NCBI RefSeq assembly: GCF_001262605.1
Contig: NZ_LGTC01000001.1
Coordinates: 6,212,001-6,276,000 of the forward strand
Origin: Pseudobacteroides cellulosolvens ATCC 35603 = DSM 2933
GTDB lineage: Bacteria > Bacillota > Clostridia > Acetivibrionales > DSM-2933
Reading direction: 5' to 3'
Length of the DNA: 64,000 nt
In this document: positions 53,931 to 61,599 of the stretch, piece after piece
How the letters are laid out: each line of letters opens with the position of its first letter
How positions within the stretch are numbered: position 1 is the first letter of the stretch
Made by a program: the position numbers and the translations under genes
Notes under the pieces: model-generated
What the model was told of the DNA's origin: nothing
Database searches by the model: none
What the model saw: only the letters and a program-made list of their open reading frames with translations

Positions 53931-54099
53931 ATATCTCATCCTCACTGTGAATCTTCTTTATAGTAATGACACCCTGTGAAACCTCAATGACCACTTTGCA
54001 GCCAACCTCAAAGCCGAAATCCCGCAGCCAATCTGCTGATACTGTGACAGCTGGAGCATCATCCAACCAATGTGATCTGATAGATGATAAAGCTACCAT
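53929..54099 (-). CDS. SymE-like small protein (AbrB-type fold)
   Basis: A 56-residue protein. APAVTVSADWLRDFGFEVGC and VVIEVSQGVITIKK follow the SymE pattern (P-A-I/V-x-L/V-x-x-x-W-L-x-x-G-F-x-x-G, then V-x-I-x-V-x-x-G-x-I/L-x-I). SymE of E. coli is an SOS-induced toxin with an AbrB-like fold, controlled by an antisense RNA. ATG 54099 has GGAGGTG seven bases upstream; the longer frame from 54165 is not supported. Whether an antisense RNA exists here is not visible. Confidence 0.65.
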   Translation of the reverse strand: MVALSSIRSHWLDDAPAVTVSADWLRDFGFEVGCKVVIEVSQGVITIKKIHSEDEI

Positions 54100-54309
54100 A
54101 AAAATGCACCTCCATAAAACACTTACTAGCCTATGAATCTGTATATCCTGCATAAGCCGATGCAAAGACTACCGCTATACCATGCTATTGTCAAGGAATT
54201 TAAAGAGAAAAAGTTTTTTATTGTATAGGTTTGACAGAAACTATCTAAAGTTGTCCTTTGGAGTCCCTCTGAAGCTGCTGAAGGAGTAAGACCATAGAAA
54301 AACCGCCCT

Positions 54310-55043
54310 TTTTTTGTTAGGCTTACAGAGCTGTACTTTTATGAATCGATGGAGCACCTTTATAGACCTAAAAAGCTGCTACAAAGCTTAAAGGCATTAC
54401 CAAAGAGGAATTAGCGGAATTTCTTTCTATACATAGCAGCGGATTTTTTGGAATTGAACATGCAGAAAGGATATTGATGCTTGTTGCAAAAGACGGCGAT
54501 ACATCAACGGAATACCAGGAAACAAGGGACTTTATTGTGTCTCATTGTATAAAGGAAATTAAGCACTGTAATGAGGAACTGGAAGTAATCGAGGCTGAGA
54601 TAAAAAAGCATATGAAGCAATTTCCCTACAGGCTTGAGACAATGCCTGGAATTAATACAATAACTGCTGCAATGCTGATTAGTGAGATAGGTGATATCAG
54701 AAGGTTTTCAAGTAGCGATAAAATGTGTAGGTATAGCGGAATAAGTCCGGTGGCCTGTTCATCAGGTGACAAGGACAAGAACTTTAGGAATAAGCAGGGA
54801 AACAGGCGATTGTATGAGATATTTAGAGATATTGCATCAAGGAATATTTGCAGGGGTAGGGATAAGAAAAGCCCTATAAATGAAACCTTTCTGGAATATT
54901 ATAATAAGAAGATATCACAGGGAAAAACAAAACGCCAGGCTTTAATCGCAGTAATGCGGCAGATTGCAAAGGTTATCTATTCAATGATGATTCACCAAAG
55001 GGAGTATATAAAACCAACCATTTCCAAAACAGAAAATGCATGA
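54310..55043 (+). pseudogene. IS110-family transposase, C-terminal remnant with frameshift
   Basis: From 54474 the frame encodes the Tnp20 half of an IS110 transposase (METMPGINTITAAML-like, YSGISPVACSSGD, GKTKRQALIAVMRQIAKVIY). The same frame extends back to about 54390 without a start (KGITKEELAEFLSIHSSGFF). Upstream of that, another frame carries a homologous stretch (LYRPKKLLQSLKAL), so there is a one-base shift near 54385. The N-terminal catalytic half is missing. It is related to, but distinct from, the intron-bearing copy nearby. Confidence 0.75.
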
Positions 55044-55092
55044 TAGTATATATATGAGCCTTGTTTTTTACAGGGCTTTTATATATGCTATC
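55042..55092. terminator. Long hairpin after the IS110 remnant
   Basis: GATAGTATATATATGAGCC and GGGCTTTTATATATGCTATC pair imperfectly around a T-rich loop. It may be a bidirectional terminator or part of the old element's end. Confidence 0.5.
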
Positions 55093-55134
55093 GTGAGATA
55101 AAGTTTATCTTATACCGAAACGGAGGGTTTTATA

Positions 55135-55671
55135 ATGAAAACGAATAGAGCCTTGTTATTATGCATTTTAACAATATTATTTGTAGGCTTAACTTTTATG
55201 AATGTTGCATCATCTGCTGGCAAAAAATCAAATTATCAAGATAAAAACATAGACAACCCCAATTATGAAGCATCAAAAGAAGCAATAAACTCTGAAACGC
55301 TACAGTATGTCGTTAAAAAGGGTAATAGAGATTCTAAGGATTTAAAATCAATTGAACAAATGGAAGGATATCCAAGTGCCTCAGATATTCAAAAAGCTAA
55401 TATAAAAATTTTAAAAAACGAATTATTGCCCTATGAAGAATTTGTTGAAAAGTACCCAGAGTTTGGAACACAAAATAATATTTCTCCTGATCGTATGGTT
55501 TGGGTCAGTAAAAAACATTACCCTAAAGGAATAATAACCATGCGTGGAAATGTAAAAAATGCAATACTTATTACTTATTATGATGCTGAAACAGGAGAAA
55601 ACATTGGATATAGCACATATTCTCTAGATAAGGATGGAATGGAATTAGAAGGACCTTATAAAAATCAATAA
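55135..55671 (+). CDS. Secreted protein of unknown function
   Basis: A 178-residue protein with a signal peptide (ALLLCILTILFVGLTFMNVASSAG) and a soluble mature part. It has no cysteine motif and no recognised domain. The end (NAILITYYDAETGENIGYSTYSLD) looks like a beta-rich module. CGGAGGG precedes ATG 55135. It lies between an IS110 remnant and an IS982 element in the accessory island. Confidence 0.65.
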   Translation: MKTNRALLLCILTILFVGLTFMNVASSAGKKSNYQDKNIDNPNYEASKEAINSETLQYVVKKGNRDSKDLKSIEQMEGYPSASDIQKANIKILKNELLPYEEFVEKYPEFGTQNNISPDRMVWVSKKHYPKGIITMRGNVKNAILITYYDAETGENIGYSTYSLDKDGMELEGPYKNQ

Positions 55672-55704
55672 ATATATAGCACCATAACAGAGTACATATT
55701 ACCT

Positions 55705-56842
55705 AATTAACGTGAGTTCGATAATATGATTGTAATAAGAATGAAACAGAAATGAAAAATGAAGCTCCTGTCCAAATCTGTATAATCAATGTTGGCAACA
55801 AATTTAACAGAGGGGATGGAGCTTCATGGAAGATTTACTTATTAAAATTTTCTGCGATACTGATGATTTTTGCATTAGGCTCGACAACTATTTAAAGCAT
55901 CATTTGGTTACTGATAATAGACTGCAGGAACCTAACCTCTTTAACATTTCAAGAATGATGACATTAAGTGAAGTAATGACAATAACAATATATTTTCATC
56001 ATTCGAGTTATAGAAACTTTAAGCATTATTATAAAGAATTTGTCTGTAAAAGATTAAATGGGTACTTTCCGAGCCTTGTAAGTTATACAAGGTTTGTAGA
56101 GTTAATGCAACAAGCACTAATTCCATTAATATTATACACACAAAAATATAGACTAGGCAAGACAACAGGAATTTCCTTTATTGACTCTACGACATTAGAT
56201 GTTTGTGATAACAGAAGAATTCACTCTCACAAAGTTTTTAAAGAGATTGCTCAGAGAGGTAAATCTTCTACAGGTTGGTTCTATGGGTTTAAGCTGCACA
56301 TTGTAGTAAATGAAATAGGAGAAATTTTATCATTCTTTTTAACACCGGGTGATATAGATGATAGAGACTCAAAGGTAATAGATATACTTACAAAAGACCT
56401 GTTTGGAAAACTTTTTGGAGATAAGGGTTATTTATCACAGCCTTTATTTAAAAAGTTGTATAACCGAGGGATAAAACTAATAACCAAGTTAAAAAAGAAC
56501 ATGAAAAATAAGCTAATTGATATAGAAGAAAAGCTTCTTCTCAGAAAGAGAGCTCTTATTGAGACAATAAATGATTTTCTGAAAAATACTTGCCAGATTG
56601 AACATACTAGGCATAGAAGCTTTACAAACTTTTTAACTAATGTCGTAGCTGGTATTGCTGCTTATAGCTTCTTACCGAATAAACCAAGCTTAAAGTTTAG
56701 TAAAAGCGTTCTTGTTGCCACACTTTAAGGCTGCTTTTCATAATAAAAAAGGCTCTAAATTTCAAGATACTAAAGCCTTACTTAATTATAATCTATAGAT
56801 ATGGTTAATTATGGCACTTGTTATATCGAACTCACGTTAATT
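55705..56842. mobile_element. IS982-family insertion sequence
   Basis: Inverted repeats AATTAACGTGAGTTCGATA (55705-55723) and TATCGAACTCACGTTAATT (56824-56842) enclose one transposase gene, about 1.1 kb in all. The outer AATTAA bases may be partly target sequence, so the exact ends could be a few bases further in. Confidence 0.8.
55826..56728 (+). CDS. IS982-family transposase
   Basis: A 300-residue DDE transposase of the IS982 family. GISFIDSTTLDVCDNRRI holds the first Asp; LTPGDIDDRDSKV and FGDKGYLSQPLFKKL give the second Asp region; the Glu lies in the C-terminal helix after RALIETINDFLKN. HTRHRSFTNFLTNVVAGIAA is the usual C-terminal signature. The gene is full length and the terminal repeats are intact, so it may be active. 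AGAGGGGATGGAGC precedes the start. Confidence 0.92.
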   Translation: MEDLLIKIFCDTDDFCIRLDNYLKHHLVTDNRLQEPNLFNISRMMTLSEVMTITIYFHHSSYRNFKHYYKEFVCKRLNGYFPSLVSYTRFVELMQQALIPLILYTQKYRLGKTTGISFIDSTTLDVCDNRRIHSHKVFKEIAQRGKSSTGWFYGFKLHIVVNEIGEILSFFLTPGDIDDRDSKVIDILTKDLFGKLFGDKGYLSQPLFKKLYNRGIKLITKLKKNMKNKLIDIEEKLLLRKRALIETINDFLKNTCQIEHTRHRSFTNFLTNVVAGIAAYSFLPNKPSLKFSKSVLVATL

Positions 56843-57098
56843 TAAGAATATTTTGGATATCAGTTTCCTGATAATTTCTTAAAATCAATCTATCAGTAAT
56901 TATTCTATCAACCATTATATACCTCAATCTGCTTTAAAGATTTGCCCCTAATAAATCCAACAATTAAACTAGCTGCGACATGCTGCATGCTACTTATCCA
57001 GTATCCAGAGAACGTACTCGATGACCTTCTAACCTCACGCCTTTACTCCATGCATTGTTATGTACTCCTCAACGCTAGAGACGGTCCGTTCCCAATAC

Positions 57099-57737
57099 TT
57101 ATACCATCTTTATTTCATCTACTCCAAATGATCTTCCACAACTTCTGCAAATAAAACCTGATTTTCTATGTGGGCTCCTGTCTATAAATCTAATACTATT
57201 TGATTTTTCGTTACAGTAGGGAGAAACAAGCTTATTGTTGACATACATATTTATTTCAGCATTATAGTCATTAATATTTTTCACTTTATTTTCACTGTCA
57301 TTTTTAACCAATTCATTATGAAATAATTCATACTTCTTTATTTCATTCAATGCGGAACTTATTGCTTCTTTCCCCTTACATTCAATACCATTTTGGCCAT
57401 CACAATATAGTCCATCCAATGCGTTTGCTAAAGTTGCTGTTCCAATACATTGGCAGAAAAACTCAAACACACTACGCATCATAGGAGAATTTGTCCATAT
57501 TTCCTTTTCATAAATATCCATTTGGAAACCTCCAGGTACTTGGTCCTGTCCAAATCTTTGTACATACTCCTCACTAATTGGAATAAGAACCATTGGCAGT
57601 AATCCACCTTCCCAAGTATCAAACGAAAAATCCTTATCAAATTCAACGATAAATCCAATTCTGTTAAATTCATTCTTCCAAATGTCTATTATGTTATCAG
57701 GAATTTCATCATATTTAACCATTAAGCTAAAACCCAT
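57099..57737 (-). CDS. Putative immunity-type protein of unknown family
   Basis: A 212-residue soluble acidic protein, first met with VKYDEIPDNIIDIWKNEFN and ending in a Cys pair (FICRSCGRSFGVDE) that may be half of a zinc ribbon. No domain is recognised. ATG 57737 has GGAGGTTG upstream; the frame extends further without a better start. It is one of four minus-strand genes of similar size that lie without any toxin gene, a pattern typical of orphan immunity arrays. The 256-base gap before it (56843-57098) shows nothing I can identify. Confidence 0.55.
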   Translation of the reverse strand: MGFSLMVKYDEIPDNIIDIWKNEFNRIGFIVEFDKDFSFDTWEGGLLPMVLIPISEEYVQRFGQDQVPGGFQMDIYEKEIWTNSPMMRSVFEFFCQCIGTATLANALDGLYCDGQNGIECKGKEAISSALNEIKKYELFHNELVKNDSENKVKNINDYNAEINMYVNNKLVSPYCNEKSNSIRFIDRSPHRKSGFICRSCGRSFGVDEIKMV

Positions 57738-57864
57738 AAGAAACAACCTCCAAAGCCTTGCACGCGATTTTATATAACAAACGTTTGCCATTTGAAACGT
57801 CGATGAATCGAAGTGGTTGGGATGACTCTTGTTCAGAGAACACCACGTATGGTTCTCTAAAAAT

Positions 57865-58584
57865 CTACTTAATGATAATTACTGCCTCAGATTCTTTTAA
57901 CGCAGGAATACATTTAACATTATCACCGGATATTTCAATTCTGTACCCTACGGCATTTTTAGTCGAACGTGGTTTCCATGCCGCATATCCACTTCTACCA
58001 TATAGACTTTTTTCTAAATAGGGACCAAATGATACATTTTTATAAAAAATCTTGTCCTGTAATGCTTCAATTATTACCTTTACAGAATCTTGATCTTCCT
58101 GTTTTATATTCAACTTATTTTTATTTGAAGAATCATATAAATCATTTAATTCATTACAATCCGAGTCAGCAATGAACATCATAATAGCCATAGAAATTTT
58201 TTCCGAGTTACTTTCATCTAGATGTTTCTTAGCATACTTCATATCTCCAAAACCTGGACCAAGACCAGTTTGCTTTATCATCAATATAGAAGAAGAAATA
58301 ATTAATAAAACAATACAAAGTGTCATAAAAATTTCTCTAACCCATTTTGTTTTATTATATACAATTAAGAGAATTCCCAAAATCATAGGAATACATAATA
58401 AGCTAGCCAAAAGAACTGCTGTTGATCTAAAGTATTCAAAATATGTGGGATAATCTACATATATATAATCCAAATAATTATAATTATAATCCAAACATAT
58501 TACTAATGGCCCCCAAATTATTAGGAATATCCCTAGAAGTATAGCTCCATTAATTTTAAAAGATAAAATATTTTTAATCTTCAA
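57865..58584 (-). CDS. Membrane protein with pseudopilin-like external domain
   Basis: A 239-residue protein with about three N-terminal helices (ILLGIFLIIWGPLVICL; AVLLASLLCIPMILGILLIV; IFMTLCIVLLIISSSILMI) and a C-terminal domain that is related to the 137-residue protein at 46312-46725 (KISMAIMMFIADSD, SVKVIIEALQ, FGPYLEKSLYG, GYRIEISGD). A TTG start at 58584 has AAGAGG seven bases upstream; the longer frame to 58617 is possible. Function unknown; the shared domain links the two ends of the accessory island. Confidence 0.55.
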   Translation of the reverse strand: MKIKNILSFKINGAILLGIFLIIWGPLVICLDYNYNYLDYIYVDYPTYFEYFRSTAVLLASLLCIPMILGILLIVYNKTKWVREIFMTLCIVLLIISSSILMIKQTGLGPGFGDMKYAKKHLDESNSEKISMAIMMFIADSDCNELNDLYDSSNKNKLNIKQEDQDSVKVIIEALQDKIFYKNVSFGPYLEKSLYGRSGYAAWKPRSTKNAVGYRIEISGDNVKCIPALKESEAVIIIK

Positions 58585-58694
58585 TATAAAACCTCTTTTC
58601 AATAGACCTCTATTCACTTCTCACAATATATTAATTCTCACATAGCCCTTCTTAAACAATCCGAACAAGAGTGTGCGGTATATTGGTGTATTTC

Positions 58695-58732
58695 GAATAA
58701 CGTCGCCCGTCTCCAACGTCCTCGAACGGTCC
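58695..58732. repeat. 37-bp direct repeat, copy 1
   Basis: Contains ACGTCCTCGAACGGTCC (58716-58732), preceded by TAACGTCGCCCGTCT. A second copy with the same core lies at 59420-59457. Both are between minus-strand immunity-like genes. Confidence 0.5.
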
Positions 58733-58755
58733 ATGCTCCGCGAAGCCTATCATAA

Positions 58756-59343
58756 TTACCCTATATCCCAGACAACTTCACTATCCATTTTGTCAAAAAA
58801 TATATATTTTTGTATTAATAATTCAACTTCTTGAGGTGTCAAAAGAACGTTATATGTATAATTAACTTTAAAACGTATTTCTTTATATTGTTTTAATTCT
58901 AATGATAATATATTTTCAATTTCATTATTCCATTCAGTTTTGAAATGTCTACCAAATGCATTCTTCCAATTTAATATGTGTTCTTTCGCTTCATCAATAC
59001 AATCAATATTTGATTCAGATACATATTCCAAAATATGCCTAAATAAAGCTTCCTCAAAATTTTTTGCATACACTTTTGCTATAGTATCATCATGATAACA
59101 AAGAACAACAATTGGATTATTTATATCTTCAATATACCATCCCCAATCATCTCCACCTCCAGTATGAGCAAAAGGAACAATTAACGGAGAACTGACTATC
59201 CGTTCTTCTGGACGCCAATTCACAATCTCATCTATCGAATACCACTCCATATCATCAAACCAGACATATTCTTCACAATTCTGTGTCCAACCCAATCTAT
59301 CCATATCTAAAAAAACCTTTGGAAAATTAAAACTATTATTCAT
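58756..59343 (-). CDS. SUKH-like (SMI1/KNR4-type) immunity protein
   Basis: A 195-residue soluble protein. EEYVWFDDMEWYSIDEIVNW, then VPFAHTGGGDDWGWYIE and IVVLCYHDDTIAKVYAKNFEE follow the SUKH superfamily pattern (a W-Y strand, then P-F-A/G-x-x-G-x-G-D, then an acidic strand). SUKH proteins are the most common immunity proteins of polymorphic toxins. No cognate toxin is encoded nearby, so it is probably an orphan. ATG 59343 is chosen; a TTG at 59358 is an alternative. Confidence 0.7.
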   Translation of the reverse strand: MNNSFNFPKVFLDMDRLGWTQNCEEYVWFDDMEWYSIDEIVNWRPEERIVSSPLIVPFAHTGGGDDWGWYIEDINNPIVVLCYHDDTIAKVYAKNFEEALFRHILEYVSESNIDCIDEAKEHILNWKNAFGRHFKTEWNNEIENILSLELKQYKEIRFKVNYTYNVLLTPQEVELLIQKYIFFDKMDSEVVWDIG

Positions 59344-59419
59344 TATTGTACCCCACAAAAGAATCTAGTAAATAAATTAAACTGCTCCAAAGCCTTACTT
59401 AAAACTTGCATGGTCTTTC

Positions 59420-59457
59420 ACCTAACGTCTCCTGTCTTCGACGTCCTCGAACGGTCC
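59420..59457. repeat. 37-bp direct repeat, copy 2
   Basis: ACGTCCTCGAACGGTCC at 59441-59457, preceded by TAACGTCTCCTGTCTTCG. Same orientation as the copy at 58695-58732. Confidence 0.5.
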
Positions 59458-59572
59458 TATGAGGATGACCCTCGTCAGTGCAAAACCGTGCCCATGAGAG
59501 GATGTAGCGGAGCCATTCTTAAAATATCTTGGAAGTTTGCACTTTCTTAGTTTTCGCTTAGCTTGCAATTTT

Positions 59573-60052
59573 TTAATCAAACTTTCTGTTTGGATTAAGT
59601 TCTGCGGGTGTCTTCCAATCAACGTTGTAAACTCTTTTTAAAATTTGTTTTTTCAATCTCCAATATCTGTGACAATATCCCATTGTTTTTATAATACCTT
59701 GATCAGATAATACCTTTTCAGCCTCAAGTCCAGCTTTTTCTATAATATCCTTATACCTGGGATCCTTTTCAATTGGGTCAATCTTAATGTCATTGTCGGC
59801 ATTACCTTTTGAATCTAATGTTTTAGAAATTGATTCAATTAAGTATATAATTTGGCAAACAAATCTTGGAGCAATTCTATGACAAAAAAATGCCAATGGA
59901 AATAATAGTACAATTATAATTAAAACATTTATTCCCCAACTTAAACTACTAAAACTAAACAAACCTATAATTATAAATAGAAGCAACAACAATGAAATAC
60001 CTACATTTGCTATAGTTATAACTAAATTGATATCAATATTAATTCTTTTCAT
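59573..60052 (-). CDS. Two-helix membrane protein of the orphan immunity array
   Basis: A 159-residue protein with two N-terminal helices (VGISLLLLLFIIIGLFSF and GINVLIIIVLLFPLAFF) and a soluble helical C-terminal part (DPRYKDIIEKAGLEAEKVL). No family is recognised. GAGGTGG precedes ATG 60052. Membrane-bound immunity proteins often protect against pore-forming or lipid-targeting toxins; this is inference from context. The 240-base gap after it (60053-60295) holds nothing recognisable. Confidence 0.55.
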   Translation of the reverse strand: MKRINIDINLVITIANVGISLLLLLFIIIGLFSFSSLSWGINVLIIIVLLFPLAFFCHRIAPRFVCQIIYLIESISKTLDSKGNADNDIKIDPIEKDPRYKDIIEKAGLEAEKVLSDQGIIKTMGYCHRYWRLKKQILKRVYNVDWKTPAELNPNRKFD

Positions 60053-60295
60053 TATTGCCACCTCAGTCAATCAATTTTTAAAATACTCCATAATGTTACC
60101 CAGACATCACTGACGCATTTCAGAGAGCACTGTATTTCCGACCAATGCCGTTTATACATAATATGTTTTTTACGTGCCATAAAAAATCAACCGATTACTT
60201 GTCTAATATACATTATAATCATTTTACATTAATTTGTCTTAAATTATTTAACTTCCAAATTTAATAACTTCTTAGATATTCCGTCTAAAAATCAC

Positions 60296-60694
60296 TTACA
60301 AGGTCAATTTCTTTCCAGAGCTTTTCTCTGCAGTCCCTCTCATTGTCTTACCATCAATCGCGACTACAGTACCCTTATCAATTTGAGTAATTTCCTTCAT
60401 CCACTCACTAAAACACTTCTCAAACTGTTTAGGGTCAATAACATCGAGTACCCGCTCTATCGTATACCAAGAGGGGATTCCATTTGGCAACTCTATATAT
60501 TGCCTCAGCCATTCCTCTTTTGCAATTGCCCAATCTTCCATTTCAGCCCACTCATCACACCTACATACTGTTGCTGCTACAGCAATGAACAAAATATCCA
60601 TTAATTTATGCTGAACTTTCCCATCTTGTCTGGGATCATATATTATCATAAAGTGATCAAAAAAACTTCCCATATATAATTGCTTCCTGTTCAT
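60296..60694 (-). pseudogene. ISAs1-family transposase, N-terminal fragment
   Basis: About 132 residues matching the start of ISAs1 transposases: HFMIIYDPRQDGKVQHKLMD, then DEWAEMEDWAIAKEEWLRQY, IPSWYTIERVLDVIDP and the first catalytic strand VVAIDGKTMRGT. The frame then ends at KLTL, and the other catalytic residues are absent, so it is a truncated remnant. Confidence 0.85.
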
Positions 60695-60885
60695 AGTATT
60701 AACCTCACTTATATTATTCTCTATGAACAATAGCTTACTACATCTGTATTGTAGGGTTTAGCTGTAAATTATCCCATGGCAAAATGTTCATTCATACTTT
60801 TACCGTGCTTGTTTGTAAAGCGGATATAGCAGGTAAAAACATACAGATTTATATTTGTGAAGAATGTGATTCGGAGGGATATTCA

Positions 60886-61209
60886 ATGATTAACAAAGAA
60901 ATTCAATTGTTATATGAGCAGATCAAGGATATAAGACCAGATATTAGTATTCCGCTTCGTTTAGGAGAACCGCTAAATCATGAAAAAGTTAAAAAATTAC
61001 TATTCTATATGGATAAATTAATAGTTGCTACAAAAAATGAAAACTACATCTCAAAAAAATTGATAGCATTATTATGGGATTTATATCAAGACTTTGAAGC
61101 TGATGTTAGTCATAAAAAGTTAAGATATCCAGATAAATATTTTATGTATTTAGCTTCAATTTCGTCAAAATTTAGCGAATTAGTTGGGTGTTATGAAAAT
61201 AATTGCTGA
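60886..61209 (+). CDS. Small helical protein, possibly immunity-type
   Basis: A 107-residue soluble helical protein (MINKEIQLLYEQIKDIRPDI ...). ATG 60886 has GGAGGG seven bases upstream. The same frame extends back to 60784 through KADIAGKNIQIYICEECDSE, which has a Cys pair like small zinc-binding domains; this could be a longer real protein or the remnant of another gene. No family is assigned. The 390 bases after it contain no gene and no clear promoter. Confidence 0.5.
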   Translation: MINKEIQLLYEQIKDIRPDISIPLRLGEPLNHEKVKKLLFYMDKLIVATKNENYISKKLIALLWDLYQDFEADVSHKKLRYPDKYFMYLASISSKFSELVGCYENNC

Positions 61210-61599
61210 GTTAAAAATATAGATGTTTTTTGTCTTAATTCAAATGAAATATGATGTTGTAAATGTTCTTCTGAACGGGATGAATTAATAAGTATGAGTG
61301 ATGGTTTTAATTGTTGACATTAACTTTAATAAAACGGAAACTTTTTGAGGAATTGAACCTTGTGAAAAAAGAATTTTAAAATCGCTTTCATTGTTTAGAA
61401 AGGCTTCCTTGACCCTGTATCTGGATATAATTTAGCACTTGTGTTGGGTAAGTCAATAATGAAAAGTTTCATAAAATACATTATGTTATTAAAAGTTCGA
61501 TGAAATTAGAGTATAATAAGATTAATAATTAATAGTTGAATTTAGTTTATTTAATTTATATTGATTATCTAAGGTTATCAAATTTTAGGGGGAGTTTAA

